Source of the DNA: Pseudopelagicola sp.
GTDB taxonomy: Bacteria > Pseudomonadota > Alphaproteobacteria > Rhodobacterales > Rhodobacteraceae
DNA length: 49,194 bases
Direction: 5' to 3'
Assembly: GCA_026195905.1 (NCBI GenBank)
Contig: JAPHRE010000045.1
Span: 1 to 49,194 of the forward strand
In this document: positions 1-10,054 of the stretch, in pieces
Position numbering within the stretch: the first letter of the stretch is position 1
How the letters are laid out: the number at the start of each line of letters is the position of its first letter
Program-made: the position numbers and the translations under genes
The notes under the pieces: model-generated
Databases searched by the model: none
What the model saw: the letters and a program-made list of their open reading frames with translations, nothing else
Told to the model about the DNA's origin: nothing

Positions 1-645
1 AAGAACGTTATGCCGCGCGTGGCCGCGCTTCTTGATGTGATGGTGCTTTCGGACGTGACTGCGGTTGTGGATGGCAACACATTCGAACGCCCGATCTATG
101 CTGGCAACGCCATGCAGACCGTCAAATCGAAAGACGCCAAGAAGGTCATCACCTTCCGCACCTCGACCTTTGACGCCGCCGCAACCGGCGGTTCGGCTTC
201 GGTCGAAACCATCGGCGCAGCCGACAATCCGGGTCTTTCAGAATGGGTCGAGGACAAGGTTGCCGAGAGCGACCGTCCCGAACTGACATCGGCGGGTATC
301 GTTGTATCGGGCGGCCGTGGCGTTGGGTCGGAAGAGGACTTCGCGCTGATCGAAACCCTCGCAGACAAGCTCGGCGCCGCCGTTGGTGCCTCGCGCGCTG
401 CGGTCGATTCGGGCTATGCGCCGAACGATCTTCAGGTCGGCCAGACCGGCAAGGTCGTCGCACCGGACCTCTATATTGCCGTCGGCATTTCGGGCGCGAT
501 TCAGCACCTTGCAGGCATGAAAGATTCCAAGATCATCGTCGCCATCAACAAAGACGAAGAAGCGCCGATCTTTCAGGTCGCAGACTTCGGCCTTGTCGCG
601 GACCTCTTCGATGCGGTTCCCGAACTGACCGAAAAGCTCGGCTAA
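1..645 (+). CDS. etfA: Electron transfer flavoprotein alpha subunit, 3' part
   Basis: ETF collects electrons from acyl-CoA and other flavin dehydrogenases and passes them to ETF:ubiquinone oxidoreductase. The frame is open from the first base, so the gene starts left of the window and about the first third of the protein is missing; 214 codons plus stop are visible. The C-terminal FAD domain is intact: SGGRGVGS, the [11 protein letters not shown] loop, and the [11 protein letters not shown] and [10 protein letters not shown] motifs that contact FAD in EtfA. etfB is presumably just upstream. The two acyl-CoA dehydrogenases at 18517-20807 are plausible clients. A strong terminator follows directly. 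Confidence 0.97.
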   Translation, partial: KNVMPRVAALLDVMVLSDVTAVVDGNTFERPIYAGNAMQTVKSKDAKKVITFRTSTFDAAATGGSASVETIGAADNPGLSEWVEDKVAESDRPELTSAGIVVSGGRGVGSEEDFALIETLADKLGAAVGASRAAVDSGYAPNDLQVGQTGKVVAPDLYIAVGISGAIQHLAGMKDSKIIVAINKDEEAPIFQVADFGLVADLFDAVPELTEKLG

Positions 646-672
646 ACGGGCCTTTGGCACAACAAGACAGAT

Positions 673-700
673 AGGCCCGCCTCTTTGGCGGGCCTTTTTT
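673..700 (+). terminator. Rho-independent terminator after etfA
   Basis: A perfect 9-bp stem (AGGCCCGCC / GGCGGGCCT) with a 5-nt loop is followed by a T run. It lies 28 bases past the etfA stop and runs into the 3' end of the convergent DUF6473 gene. Confidence 0.9.
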
Positions 701-1532
701 ATATCTCATGCCGTTTGATCCAATCCGCCACCGCGCGCGCCGCCTCTTTATGGGCCGCCGGACCAAAAAGACGCTGGGCAACGGGGCGCTCAAGATCGTT
801 GCAGACCATCCCCTCTGTGCCACGCGCCAAGGCCTCTTCGCTGACGACGCTCTCGACCACGCCCGCCACGAGGGGGCGGAGTTGATCCACCATGCTATGC
901 TCGACGAAAAGCGGGTCTTGCCCAAGGCCATACGGGGCATCCTCGGTGTCAAGCGCATGGTCGGCAAACCAAAGCAAAAGCACACGCGCCCCGCCAATCC
1001 GCTCAATCACCGTCTTCATCCGCGCGAGCCAAGCCTGCTGAAGCTCGGTGCGCAGGATGGTATAGCGTTCCGGCGCACGGGCCGCGAGTGCGCCGAGCAT
1101 GTGCCGGGTAAAATGAAACTCGGTAAAGTCGATCTCACGGAACACCATCTTCATCACCTGCGACGCCCCGGTAAAGCGGTCGTTGCGGCGCGGATGCACC
1201 GTATAGTAGCGATTTGACATATTCGGCGCGCCCGGAAGCTGCACCACCGTGAGACGCGCCCGACGCGCCAGCTCAAGAATGGACGGCTCGGCAAGAAGCA
1301 CATCAACCCCCGCATTCATCACCCCGAGATTGACGCAAGACACGCCAGTCATTTCGGCCAGCAACGTCGGAAACGGCCGCTCCACATATTTGCCATATGT
1401 CTCGGTGCCCCCGAGACAGACCAACGGTTTGCCCGATAGATCCGGCCGTGGCCCCCGAAATGCAATCCGCGATTCGCCAAGACGATACGGCATGTAATCG
1501 AGGGCTCTGCCCCCGTTCTTTTCATAGGACAT
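699..1532 (-). CDS. DUF6473 family protein (function unknown)
   Basis: A 277-residue soluble protein that I place in the DUF6473 family, seen mostly in Rhodobacteraceae. The N-terminal block with LDYMPYRLG and FRGPRP, then LGGTETYGKY (residues about 40-49) and NLGVMNAGVD (about 69-77), resembles a Rossmann or SGNH-like fold, but no enzymatic function is established. I chose the ATG at 1532 because GGTGGG sits just ahead of it and family members start MxYE; a GTG four codons upstream (1544) is also possible. The gene is convergent with etfA and divergent from the hydroxybutyryl-CoA dehydrogenase gene. Confidence 0.8.
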   Translation of the reverse strand: MSYEKNGGRALDYMPYRLGESRIAFRGPRPDLSGKPLVCLGGTETYGKYVERPFPTLLAEMTGVSCVNLGVMNAGVDVLLAEPSILELARRARLTVVQLPGAPNMSNRYYTVHPRRNDRFTGASQVMKMVFREIDFTEFHFTRHMLGALAARAPERYTILRTELQQAWLARMKTVIERIGGARVLLLWFADHALDTEDAPYGLGQDPLFVEHSMVDQLRPLVAGVVESVVSEEALARGTEGMVCNDLERPVAQRLFGPAAHKEAARAVADWIKRHEI

Positions 1533-1590
1533 CTTACCCACCACTTATTTTCACCCGAGGACGAGAGTCGCAGGGACGGGTTGCGAAAAC

Positions 1591-1621
1591 GCTAATGACA
1601 AACCTTGTCTCAAATTTTAGC
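1591..1621. promoter_or_regulatory. Nested inverted repeats in the divergent intergenic region
   Basis: GACAA-ACC-TTGTC (1597-1609) lies inside GCTAA...TTAGC (1591-1595 and 1617-1621), between the divergent DUF6473 and hydroxybutyryl-CoA dehydrogenase genes. It is the right size for an operator, but I cannot name the regulator. The outer arms are not quite concentric with the inner ones. Confidence 0.3.
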
Positions 1622-1689
1622 GGAACACGGGCCTTGCAGCACCGTCCTGCCCACGCGTAATGTCGGGGGGAGATCACAAGGATTGAAGC

Positions 1690-2565
1690 ATGGAAATCAA
1701 GACAATCGGTGTCGTCGGGGCCGGACAGATGGGCAACGGGATTGCGCATGTTATGGCGCTCGCCGGGTATGACGTAACGCTCAACGATATAAGTCAGGAC
1801 GCGCTTGATGCTGCTGTCGCGCGCATCGACAAGAATCTGGAACGCCAGGTCTCGCGGGAGGCGATCAGCGCCGAGGACAAAGCGGCGGCAATGGCGCGCA
1901 TCTCAACCACGCTTGAGCTTTCGGATCTTGGCCAGCGCGACCTCATCATCGAGGCCGCTACCGAGCGCGAAGAGATCAAGCATCAGATTTTCGACGCACT
2001 TCTTCCCCATCTTGCGCCGCATACGATTCTGACATCCAACACCTCGTCGATCTCTATCACCCGTCTGGCCAGTCGCACCGACCGCCCCGAACGGTTCATG
2101 GGCTTTCATTTCATGAACCCCGTGCCGTTGATGAACCTGGTCGAACTTATTCGCGGCATTGCCACGGATGAGGACACCTATCAGGCGTGCCTCGCGATCG
2201 TGACCAAACTTGGCAAGACCGCCGCCAGCGCCGAAGATTTCCCGGCCTTTATCGTCAACCGTATCCTCATCCCGATGATCAACGAGGCGTGCTATACGCT
2301 TTATGAAGGGGTCGGCAACGTGGCCTCGATCGACAACGCGATGAAACTTGGGGCGAACCATCCGATGGGGCCGCTAGAGCTTGCGGATTTCATCGGGCTT
2401 GATACCTGCCTTGCGATCATGAACGTCTTGCATGATGGGCTTGCGGATACGAAATACCGCCCCTGCCCGTTGATGACGAAATATGTCGAGGCCGGATGGC
2501 TTGGCCGTAAGAGCGGGCGCGGATTTTACGACTACCGCGGCGAGACGCCGATGCCGACGCGTTAA
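1690..2565 (+). CDS. hbd: 3-hydroxybutyryl-CoA dehydrogenase
   Basis: NAD(P)-dependent oxidation of 3-hydroxyacyl-CoA to 3-oxoacyl-CoA, or the reverse, in butyrate, PHB or fatty acid metabolism. It is 291 residues, the usual length for the single-domain family. The N-terminal Rossmann fold carries GVVGAGQMGNG (residues 7-17). The catalytic histidine is in GFHFMNPVP (H140), and NTSSISIT and FIVNR (N190) are the usual substrate-site segments. The C-terminal dimerisation domain with GPLELADFIGLD and GRKSGRGFYDY is complete. AAGGA precedes the ATG. Its place close to etfA fits an acyl-CoA oxidation role. Confidence 0.95.
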   Translation: MEIKTIGVVGAGQMGNGIAHVMALAGYDVTLNDISQDALDAAVARIDKNLERQVSREAISAEDKAAAMARISTTLELSDLGQRDLIIEAATEREEIKHQIFDALLPHLAPHTILTSNTSSISITRLASRTDRPERFMGFHFMNPVPLMNLVELIRGIATDEDTYQACLAIVTKLGKTAASAEDFPAFIVNRILIPMINEACYTLYEGVGNVASIDNAMKLGANHPMGPLELADFIGLDTCLAIMNVLHDGLADTKYRPCPLMTKYVEAGWLGRKSGRGFYDYRGETPMPTR

Positions 2566-2604
2566 ACCGCCGGGATTATCACACAGAAAACGAACGGGAG
2601 GCGA

Positions 2605-3495
2605 TCAGCCCCCCGTCTTCCCAAGATCAAGCGTATGCTGGCGCAGCCAAGCCATGAAACCGCGCGGATCGGTTTCTAGCCGGGCCATCTGGGCATCGTT
2701 CAGCGGGGCCCCGACGACCGGCGCCTGCGGCCTGCCACAAGAGCGCACGATTTCATGCAGCAGCAACCCCTGGCGCAAGATCGGGGAGGTCTTGCAGGCC
2801 CATTGATACCAACGCGAGTTTGAGCCGGGGAAAAAGATCGGCACCACGCGCGCCCCGGATCGGCGGATCATCTTGGCGGTAAAGACGTTCCATTCGCGCT
2901 CAATCGCCGGACCCATCCAGGTATCCGACGACATCACAACCCCCGACGGAAAGAGCGCCACAACGCCCCCTTGCGCCAGATGCGCCATAGCTTTGCCGCG
3001 CATTTCGACCATTTTGCGTTGGGCATCGGGGTCATGCGGGAAGGGCACGGGGATCATAAAACTGCTGGCAACCTCATCAAGCCCGGTCAGGACCGAGCGC
3101 GACAGGATACGATAATCTTGGCGCACACGGCCAATAAGGTCGGCAAAGATCATGCCATCGACCATACCGTGCGGATGGTTGGCGACGACGACGACCGGTC
3201 CCTCTTTGGGAATATGGGCGATCTGGTCTTCGGGCGTTGTCAGGGGGATATCCATGATATCAAGCGCCCCACGCCAGAACGCCTGCCCCCGATACGCGGC
3301 ATTATGACGTTCAAACTTTTTCACCATGCGCAGCACGGTTATCTTGCCCGTCATCCATTCGATTGCGCGGATCGCCAGAGAGGTCAGAGCATTGTCAAAG
3401 CTATTGGCATAGGTGAGCGCGGCGCGGTCATAGGTTTCGACCGTGCCCTCGTCTTGGGTCTGCGGATCGCCCACCGGTTGCGTCATCTTGTTCAT
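2605..3495 (-). CDS. Lysophospholipid acyltransferase family protein (PlsC-like)
   Basis: A 296-residue putative membrane-associated acyltransferase of the LPLAT/PlsC superfamily, which transfers acyl chains to lysophospholipids or related acceptors. The active-site block is NHPHGMVDG (residues 106-114), with an H-x5-D spacing as in hemolysin/AAK14816-like members instead of the classic H-x4-D of PlsC. FPSGVVMSS and VVPIFFPGSNSR resemble the later acyltransferase motifs. It is last in the HPr block, 35 bases after the HPr stop, and could be co-transcribed. The acceptor lipid cannot be inferred. An ATG three codons downstream is an alternative start. Confidence 0.85.
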   Translation of the reverse strand: MNKMTQPVGDPQTQDEGTVETYDRAALTYANSFDNALTSLAIRAIEWMTGKITVLRMVKKFERHNAAYRGQAFWRGALDIMDIPLTTPEDQIAHIPKEGPVVVVANHPHGMVDGMIFADLIGRVRQDYRILSRSVLTGLDEVASSFMIPVPFPHDPDAQRKMVEMRGKAMAHLAQGGVVALFPSGVVMSSDTWMGPAIEREWNVFTAKMIRRSGARVVPIFFPGSNSRWYQWACKTSPILRQGLLLHEIVRSCGRPQAPVVGAPLNDAQMARLETDPRGFMAWLRQHTLDLGKTGG

Positions 3496-3530
3496 CCCGT
3501 TTGCTTCTACGGTTGCCCGGCGACGAGGGG

Positions 3531-3809
3531 TCAGACGCCTTCGCCGAACTTTTCGACCACCAAGGCCTCGATTGCATCGGCAAGAGGCTCGGCATCCGGG
3601 CCGGAGGTTTCGACATCAATGGTTGTTCCCTTGGACGCCGCCAACATCAAGAGCCCCATGATGCTATCTCCCGACGCGCACATCCCGTCCTTGGAGACTT
3701 CGGCGTTGGCATCAAAGCCCTCGACCACCTCGACCAGCTTGGCCGATGCGCGGGCGTGCAGCCCCTTCTGGTTCACGATCTTCAGGGAGCGTGTCACGGT
3801 CGTACTCAT
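3531..3809 (-). CDS. ptsH: HPr-like phosphocarrier protein
   Basis: A 92-residue HPr of the nitrogen-type PTS. The phosphorylatable histidine is H18 in GLHARASAK. S49 in DSIMGLL sits 31 residues later, the same spacing as His15/Ser46 in classical HPr, so HprK encoded upstream could phosphorylate it. The start codon overlaps the stop of the EIIA gene (ATGA), indicating translational coupling. It should carry phosphate from an enzyme I encoded elsewhere to EIIA. No sugar permease is nearby, so the role is probably regulatory. Confidence 0.95.
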   Translation of the reverse strand: MSTTVTRSLKIVNQKGLHARASAKLVEVVEGFDANAEVSKDGMCASGDSIMGLLMLAASKGTTIDVETSGPDAEPLADAIEALVVEKFGEGV

Positions 3810-4207
3810 AGGCTTTTGTCCATATTTATATTTTGGCTGTCGATGTATTTTCGACCAGCTTCAAGCGAGGCGCGCACGGCTTCGGCAACGGGGAGGTTGC
3901 GGCTCTTGGCGAGCTTGATCAGCATCGGCAGGTTGGCGCCATACATCATGCGCCGATTGTCCGGCGCACAGGCCGAAAGGCTTAGGTTGGACGGCGAGCC
4001 GCCGAACATATCCGTAACGACAACAACGCCATCGCCCATGTCCACCGCATCGGCGGCAATACAAATCTCGGATTGCTTGGCAGATCGGTCATGGTCGGTC
4101 TCGATGGTGATGGCCTGAATTCCCGGCTGATTGCCGACCACATGCTCTACCGCCGCGAGATATTCCCGCGCCAGTCCGCCATGTGCCACGATCACGATCC
4201 CAATCAC
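3806..4207 (-). CDS. PTS EIIA component, mannose family
   Basis: A 133-residue single-domain EIIA of the mannose/sorbose family. H9 in VIVAHGGLA is the expected phosphoryl acceptor; VVVTDMFGGSPSN is the second family signature. It starts with GTG overlapping the rapZ stop and overlaps HPr downstream, so rapZ, EIIA and HPr form one translation-coupled run. No EIIB, EIIC or EIID is present, as is usual in alphaproteobacteria, where this EIIA acts as a phosphorylation-state regulator and not in sugar uptake. Confidence 0.93.
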   Translation of the reverse strand: MIGIVIVAHGGLAREYLAAVEHVVGNQPGIQAITIETDHDRSAKQSEICIAADAVDMGDGVVVVTDMFGGSPSNLSLSACAPDNRRMMYGANLPMLIKLAKSRNLPVAEAVRASLEAGRKYIDSQNINMDKSL

Positions 4208-5139
4208 GCCTGCCCATCCTTATTCCGCGCGCCCGTCATTCCGGACTTGGTTTGCCCCAAGGCGGCGCGACGGTCCAATTCGCGGTGCCTAATTGACACC
4301 TGCCAGCCCTTTTGCGCAAGGGCCGCAGACAATCTTTCGGCGGTAAATACAGACCGATGCTGACCGCCGGTACAGCCAAACCCAATCGAGACATGCGAGC
4401 GCCCCTCTTCGATATAAGCCGGAAGCAACATATCGACCATGTCAGTGAGCTTTTCAAAGAAAACACCAAACCGCGGATCGGCCTCGATATAGGCCGCGAC
4501 GCCCGTATCAAGACCATTCTTGGTTCGCAAGGCCGGCACCCAATAAGGGTTGCTCAGAAAGCGGCAGTCAAAGACAAGGTCGGCCCCCGAGGGAAGGCCG
4601 CGTTTATAGCTAAAGGACTGCACGGTGAGGCCGAGGCTGCGCTCGGTTTGCGGCGCGAACCAGCGTTCAATTTCCGACCGCAGTTTGTGCGGCGTCATCT
4701 CGGTTGTGTCAATCAACACGTCGGCGCGGGCGCGGATCGGGATCAACAGGTCGGTCTCCTGTGCGATCCCTTCAAGGGGGCTTTCACCGGGGGCAACCGG
4801 ATGGCGGCGGCGGGTCTCGGAATAGCGGCGCAGAAGGACGTCCGGGCGACAATCAAGATAGAGCAATTCCGGCGCAACGCCTTCGGTATGCTCAAGAAGA
4901 TCAAGCGCCTCAAGCAGAGCACATTGCGAGAAATCACGGTTGCGCACATCAAGCCCAAGCGCCATAGGGCGATCAAGAACCGGGCCGGAAAACAACCGCT
5001 CAAGAAGGCCGAACGGAAGGTTATCAATCGCCTCGTATCCCGCATCCTCCAACGCCTTGATCGCGGTGGACCGCCCGGCGCCGGATGGCCCGGTGACAAG
5101 CACGAGCCTCTGGAGAGCGGGACTGGACTTGGACGACAT
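4204..5139 (-). CDS. rapZ: RNase adapter protein RapZ (YvcJ family nucleotide-binding protein)
   Basis: A 311-residue P-loop protein. Walker A is GPSGAGRS (residues 17-24), with arginine at the usual lysine position, a variant I believe is common in this family's relatives. DCRFLSNPYW and IGFGCTGGQHRSV are the conserved C-terminal motifs that bind RNA and metabolites in RapZ. In Escherichia coli RapZ steers RNase E to a small RNA controlling amino-sugar synthesis; in alphaproteobacteria its target is not established. It lies 3 bases after hprK and overlaps the EIIA gene. Confidence 0.93.
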   Translation of the reverse strand: MSSKSSPALQRLVLVTGPSGAGRSTAIKALEDAGYEAIDNLPFGLLERLFSGPVLDRPMALGLDVRNRDFSQCALLEALDLLEHTEGVAPELLYLDCRPDVLLRRYSETRRRHPVAPGESPLEGIAQETDLLIPIRARADVLIDTTEMTPHKLRSEIERWFAPQTERSLGLTVQSFSYKRGLPSGADLVFDCRFLSNPYWVPALRTKNGLDTGVAAYIEADPRFGVFFEKLTDMVDMLLPAYIEEGRSHVSIGFGCTGGQHRSVFTAERLSAALAQKGWQVSIRHRELDRRAALGQTKSGMTGARNKDGQA

Positions 5140-5142
5140 GGG

Positions 5143-5583
5143 TCAGGCCTTTCTGCCATGCGCGAGGCATTGCAATACTGCTTCGGGGAAATGATCCACA
5201 TTGGCACGGTAAAGCAAGGGACACGGAAGCCCAAGAAGCTCTGTGTTGCGTTTTGGCGGCAAGCGATCACTTTCGCTTTGGTCTAGATCAACCACAAGAT
5301 GAACCGGCGCGCGTTCAATGGCCTCTGCCGCGAGAAGCCCCACGTAGCGGGCTTCGATCATGCCCTTGATCGCATCCGGTGCGCGCGCCATCACGCTGTC
5401 GCCCTCCCGGCAAAGATCGGTTCGATCATCCGCCACAAGCACGGCGCCAAGCGCCATCAGACGCAGGGCAAGCGCCGATTTGCCGCGCCCGGACGCACCA
5501 AGGATAAGCACCCCACGCCCGCCATAGGCAACACAGGACGCATGGCGCATTTCCGAAAGGGGCGGTGTTGGGGCTGGCGTCAC
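5143..5583 (-). CDS. hprK: HPr kinase/phosphorylase, short alphaproteobacterial form
   Basis: A 146-residue protein matching only the C-terminal kinase domain of HprK, the usual architecture in alphaproteobacteria. Walker A is GASGRGKS (residues 29-36), followed by VADDRTDL. It should phosphorylate HPr on S49 and so connect metabolic state to the PTS chain encoded just downstream. The start given is GTG at 5583, two bases after the chvG stop; an ATG at 5550 (MRHASCVA) also fits the family's N-terminus. It sits between chvG and rapZ. Confidence 0.92.
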   Translation of the reverse strand: MTPAPTPPLSEMRHASCVAYGGRGVLILGASGRGKSALALRLMALGAVLVADDRTDLCREGDSVMARAPDAIKGMIEARYVGLLAAEAIERAPVHLVVDLDQSESDRLPPKRNTELLGLPCPLLYRANVDHFPEAVLQCLAHGRKA

Positions 5584-5585
5584 TG

Positions 5586-7310
5586 TTAGATTGGCAGGCC
5601 GACGACAAATCGCGCGCCAAGCGGTTCAGAGGTCAGGTCCGCATCGGTCGGGCGGATATTCTCGGCCCAGATCACGCCGCCATGCGCCTCGATGATCTGC
5701 TTGGATATGGCAAGACCAAGGCCGGAATTATTGCCGAAATCGCTCTCGGGGCGCTCCGAGTAGAAGCGGTTGAAAATCTTGCCAAGCGCCTGATCGGGGA
5801 TGCCGGGGCCGGTATCTTCGACCACGACAAGCACGCGATTTTCGCGCTGGCGGGCCCAAACACGGATCGCGTCGCCATCCTCGCAAAAGCTAATCGCGTT
5901 GGTGATAAGGTTGACAAACACCTGCGCCAGACGCGCCTCAAGCCCATGAATAACAATCGGGTTTTGCGGCAGGTCGGTGATAAAGTCGATGCCCTTGTTG
6001 CGCGCATCTTCGCCAAGATATTGGGTCAGGTTGCCCAACATACCAAGAAGATTGAACTCTTCCTCTTCCTCCTTGACCAACTCGGAATCAAGCCGCGACG
6101 CGTTCGAAATATCGCTTACAAGGCGGTCAAGGCGGCGCACGTCATGGTCAATCACATCAAGAAGTTTTTCGCGGTGCTCCTCTTTCTTGACCATGCGCAG
6201 CGACCCAACCGCAGACCGTAGCGAGGCAAGCGGGTTCTTGATCTCATGCGCGACATCGGCGGCGAATTGTTCGTTGCTATCAATCCGGTCATAGAGCGCC
6301 GACACCATGCCCCGCAGCGCGCCGGAAAGACGCCCGATCTCGTCAGGGCGCGCGGTCAGGTCGGGGATTCGCACCCGCCCGGCGTTGACCTTGCGGCTAT
6401 CGCTATCGCGGTCGCGCCCGATTTCCGCCGCAGCGGCAAGATCGGACAGCGGGTTCGAGATCGTCGAGGCAAGCACCATCGACAGGCCGATTGAAACCAC
6501 CGTCGCAATCAGGAACATCTGCAAGACGCGTTCCCGTTCAGAGCGCACCATCTGGTCAAGTTCGCCCGCAGCGCTCGTCAGGACAATCACGCCGACATCG
6601 CCCGCGACCTGCCCGAACGGCACGGCCACAACAAAGAGCGTGCTGCCTTCGGGGCCGCGCAGCGTCGTCAAGATTTCGCCGTCCTGGGTCGCTTTTGAGG
6701 CCAGGGTGGTGGCCTGATCGGCAACGCTTGGCTGGCCCGGTGAAATGCTATCGGCCTCGCCCGCAATCTTGCCCCAGAGCCAGTTGATCGCGCCAGTGAA
6801 CGGTGTTCCCGAGGGGCGCTCGGCGAGTTTCTGAGCCGCATCGGCGCGTTCTGTCCCCATCGCCGTCGCAATCAGGTTTGCCCCCGCGTCGTAGACATAG
6901 ACATAAGTGCCCTTGCGCATCGGAAGTTTTTCGAGCGTGCGCCCGACATCCAGGCCATCGCCAGTCACAAGATTGACCGGCGCACCTTCGGGCATTTGCG
7001 CCTCAAAAGCGCCAGCGATAAGCCGCGCCTCGGACAACAACCCGGCGGCACGCTGAACCGCGAGACTATCGCGGGCGGAATTGAGATAGAGGATACCGGC
7101 AACAAGAATACAGAGCGCAATCAGGTTGAAGGTAATGATCTTGCGCGTCAGAGGCGATTTGGAAAGCGGAAGCAGGCGGCGACGTTCCCGTCGGCCGCGC
7201 ATCTCCGTCTCAACGCTTTTTTCTGGCGCGACCCAATCATCCCCAAGGATAACGTCACCGTCGCGCCCTTGGGTCATATCACGCATATCTATCCGTTCGG
7301 CCAACGCCAT
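5586..7310 (-). CDS. chvG: Sensor histidine kinase ChvG
   Basis: A 574-residue inner-membrane sensor kinase of the ChvG/ExoS group, which responds to acidity and envelope state in related bacteria. Transmembrane segments lie at about 57-76 and 262-284, enclosing a periplasmic sensor domain of roughly 185 residues. A HAMP-like linker follows, then the phosphoacceptor H355 in VAHEIKNPLASL, and a HATPase domain with VEDTGPGIP and NSGLGLAISKQI. The run KEEEEEF after the H-box helix is unusual but in frame. The start codon lies 8 bases after the chvI stop. It is co-transcribed with chvI and the PTS genes. Confidence 0.95.
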   Translation of the reverse strand: MALAERIDMRDMTQGRDGDVILGDDWVAPEKSVETEMRGRRERRRLLPLSKSPLTRKIITFNLIALCILVAGILYLNSARDSLAVQRAAGLLSEARLIAGAFEAQMPEGAPVNLVTGDGLDVGRTLEKLPMRKGTYVYVYDAGANLIATAMGTERADAAQKLAERPSGTPFTGAINWLWGKIAGEADSISPGQPSVADQATTLASKATQDGEILTTLRGPEGSTLFVVAVPFGQVAGDVGVIVLTSAAGELDQMVRSERERVLQMFLIATVVSIGLSMVLASTISNPLSDLAAAAEIGRDRDSDSRKVNAGRVRIPDLTARPDEIGRLSGALRGMVSALYDRIDSNEQFAADVAHEIKNPLASLRSAVGSLRMVKKEEHREKLLDVIDHDVRRLDRLVSDISNASRLDSELVKEEEEEFNLLGMLGNLTQYLGEDARNKGIDFITDLPQNPIVIHGLEARLAQVFVNLITNAISFCEDGDAIRVWARQRENRVLVVVEDTGPGIPDQALGKIFNRFYSERPESDFGNNSGLGLAISKQIIEAHGGVIWAENIRPTDADLTSEPLGARFVVGLPI

Positions 7311-7318
7311 ACCATCGG

Positions 7319-8020
7319 TTACTCTTCGTTGTACCTATAGCCAATGCCGTAGAGTGTCTCAATCGCGGAAAATTCCGGGTCCGCCATGCGCATCTTTTTG
7401 CGCAAACGTTTGATGTGGCTGTCGATGGTGCGATCATCGACATAGACCTGATCGTCATAAGCCACATCCATAAGCTGATCGCGGGATTTGACAAAGCCGG
7501 GGCGCTGCGCGAGCGCCTGAAGCAAGAGGAATTCCGTCACAGTAAGCGTAACGTCCATCCCCTTCCACATCACCGAATGGCGCAGCGGGTCCATCGTCAG
7601 CTCACCGCGCTCCATCACCTTGGTTTCCTCGGTATCGCCGACAACATTGCCGTCGACCGCATCCTGCCGCCGCAAAAGCGCGCGAATCCGCTCCACAAGA
7701 AGGCGCTGCGAAAACGGCTTTTTAACGTAATCGTCCGCCCCCATGCGCAAGCCGAGAACCTCGTCGATCTCGTCATCCTTTGAGGTCAGGAAAATAACCG
7801 GCATGGTGGTCTTCTGACGCAGACGCTGAAGCAGGTCCATGCCATCCATACGGGGCATCTTAATATCCAGCACCGCCATATCCGGCAGCTTTTTATTGAA
7901 TGCATCGAGCGCCTGTTGCCCGTCATTATAGGTTTCGACCTCGAAGCCTTCCGCCTCGAGTGTCATGGCTACGGATGTCAGGATATTCCTGTCATCATCG
8001 ACCAAAGCGATCTTCGACAT
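7319..8020 (-). CDS. chvI: Response regulator ChvI
   Basis: A 233-residue OmpR-family regulator: receiver domain (residues about 1-120) with acidic DDD at 8-10, phosphoacceptor D52 in VLDIKMP and K in VKKPF; winged-helix domain in the C-terminal 100 residues ([16 protein letters not shown]). Partner of ChvG encoded directly downstream. It is divergent from pckA, an arrangement conserved in rhizobia and other alphaproteobacteria, where ChvIG controls envelope, acid-stress and central-carbon genes. AAGGA precedes the ATG. Confidence 0.96.
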   Translation of the reverse strand: MSKIALVDDDRNILTSVAMTLEAEGFEVETYNDGQQALDAFNKKLPDMAVLDIKMPRMDGMDLLQRLRQKTTMPVIFLTSKDDEIDEVLGLRMGADDYVKKPFSQRLLVERIRALLRRQDAVDGNVVGDTEETKVMERGELTMDPLRHSVMWKGMDVTLTVTEFLLLQALAQRPGFVKSRDQLMDVAYDDQVYVDDRTIDSHIKRLRKKMRMADPEFSAIETLYGIGYRYNEE

Positions 8021-8207
8021 TGGCTGAAATCCTTATTCTGCTCTGATTTTTATGCCTGATTTTTTCAGACAGTATGCGCTTTTCCTGCGTTTCAGATCAA
8101 TCCCAAAGTGCGAATCAGGCACCGCACCGCCCTATTGCAGCCGAAATTCTTTACTCAATGGCTAAAATGACTCACCTTGATCGGCGGATTTCGACCAATG
8201 CGGCATG

Positions 8208-8221
8208 TGGTGGCGCTAACG
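8208..8221. promoter_or_regulatory. Candidate CceR-type operator 1 upstream of pckA
   Basis: TGGTGGCGCTAACG matches 11 of 14 positions of TGTTAGCGCTAACA, the palindrome I recall for the LacI-family regulator CceR of Rhodobacteraceae, which activates gluconeogenic genes such as pckA. The right half-site GCGCTAAC is perfect and the left half is degenerate. It lies about 165 bases before the pckA start. Confidence 0.55.
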
Positions 8222-8227
8222 TGCAAG

Positions 8228-8241
8228 TGGTTGCGCTAACT
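8228..8241. promoter_or_regulatory. Candidate CceR-type operator 2 upstream of pckA
   Basis: TGGTTGCGCTAACT, again 11 of 14 to the same palindrome, starts exactly 20 bases after the first copy. The two sites are therefore nearly on the same face of the helix, as expected for cooperative binding. Confidence 0.55.
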
Positions 8242-8384
8242 GCGATAAACCGACCTGTTCAATTATGAAATCGACGTGTTATGAGCGCCCATCGGCGGTC
8301 CTGAACTCGCATCTTGCGGGATCGAAATCGCTTTCGATAAATGACAACCGCCGCCTCTCAGGGGTCGGCTACAGGAGTTAGACC

Positions 8385-9983
<1,599 letters not shown>

Positions 9984-10003
9984 GGCGTTCCTCACCAATC
10001 ATA

Positions 10004-10034
10004 AAAAAGCCCCGGCCAATCGGTCGGGGCTTTT
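10004..10034 (+). terminator. Rho-independent terminator after pckA
   Basis: AAAAGCCCCGGCC pairs with GGTCGGGGCTTTT around an AATC loop, with one G-T wobble. The A and T flanks would let it work in both directions, and the convergent phaC gene ends 21 bases further on. Confidence 0.85.
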
Positions 10035-10054
10035 GCGTTCAGGACACCCAGTGG

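Larger units (their letters stand above)
8021..8384. other. Intergenic region between chvI and pckA (364 bp)
   Basis: No gene is visible. It must hold the divergent promoters of chvI and pckA. Next to chvI are two CTGATTTTT repeats (8043-8051 and 8056-8064), the second continuing into a small CTGA...TCAG hairpin. The middle holds the two LacI-type operators listed separately. CAGGAG lies a few bases before the pckA ATG. Confidence 0.7.
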
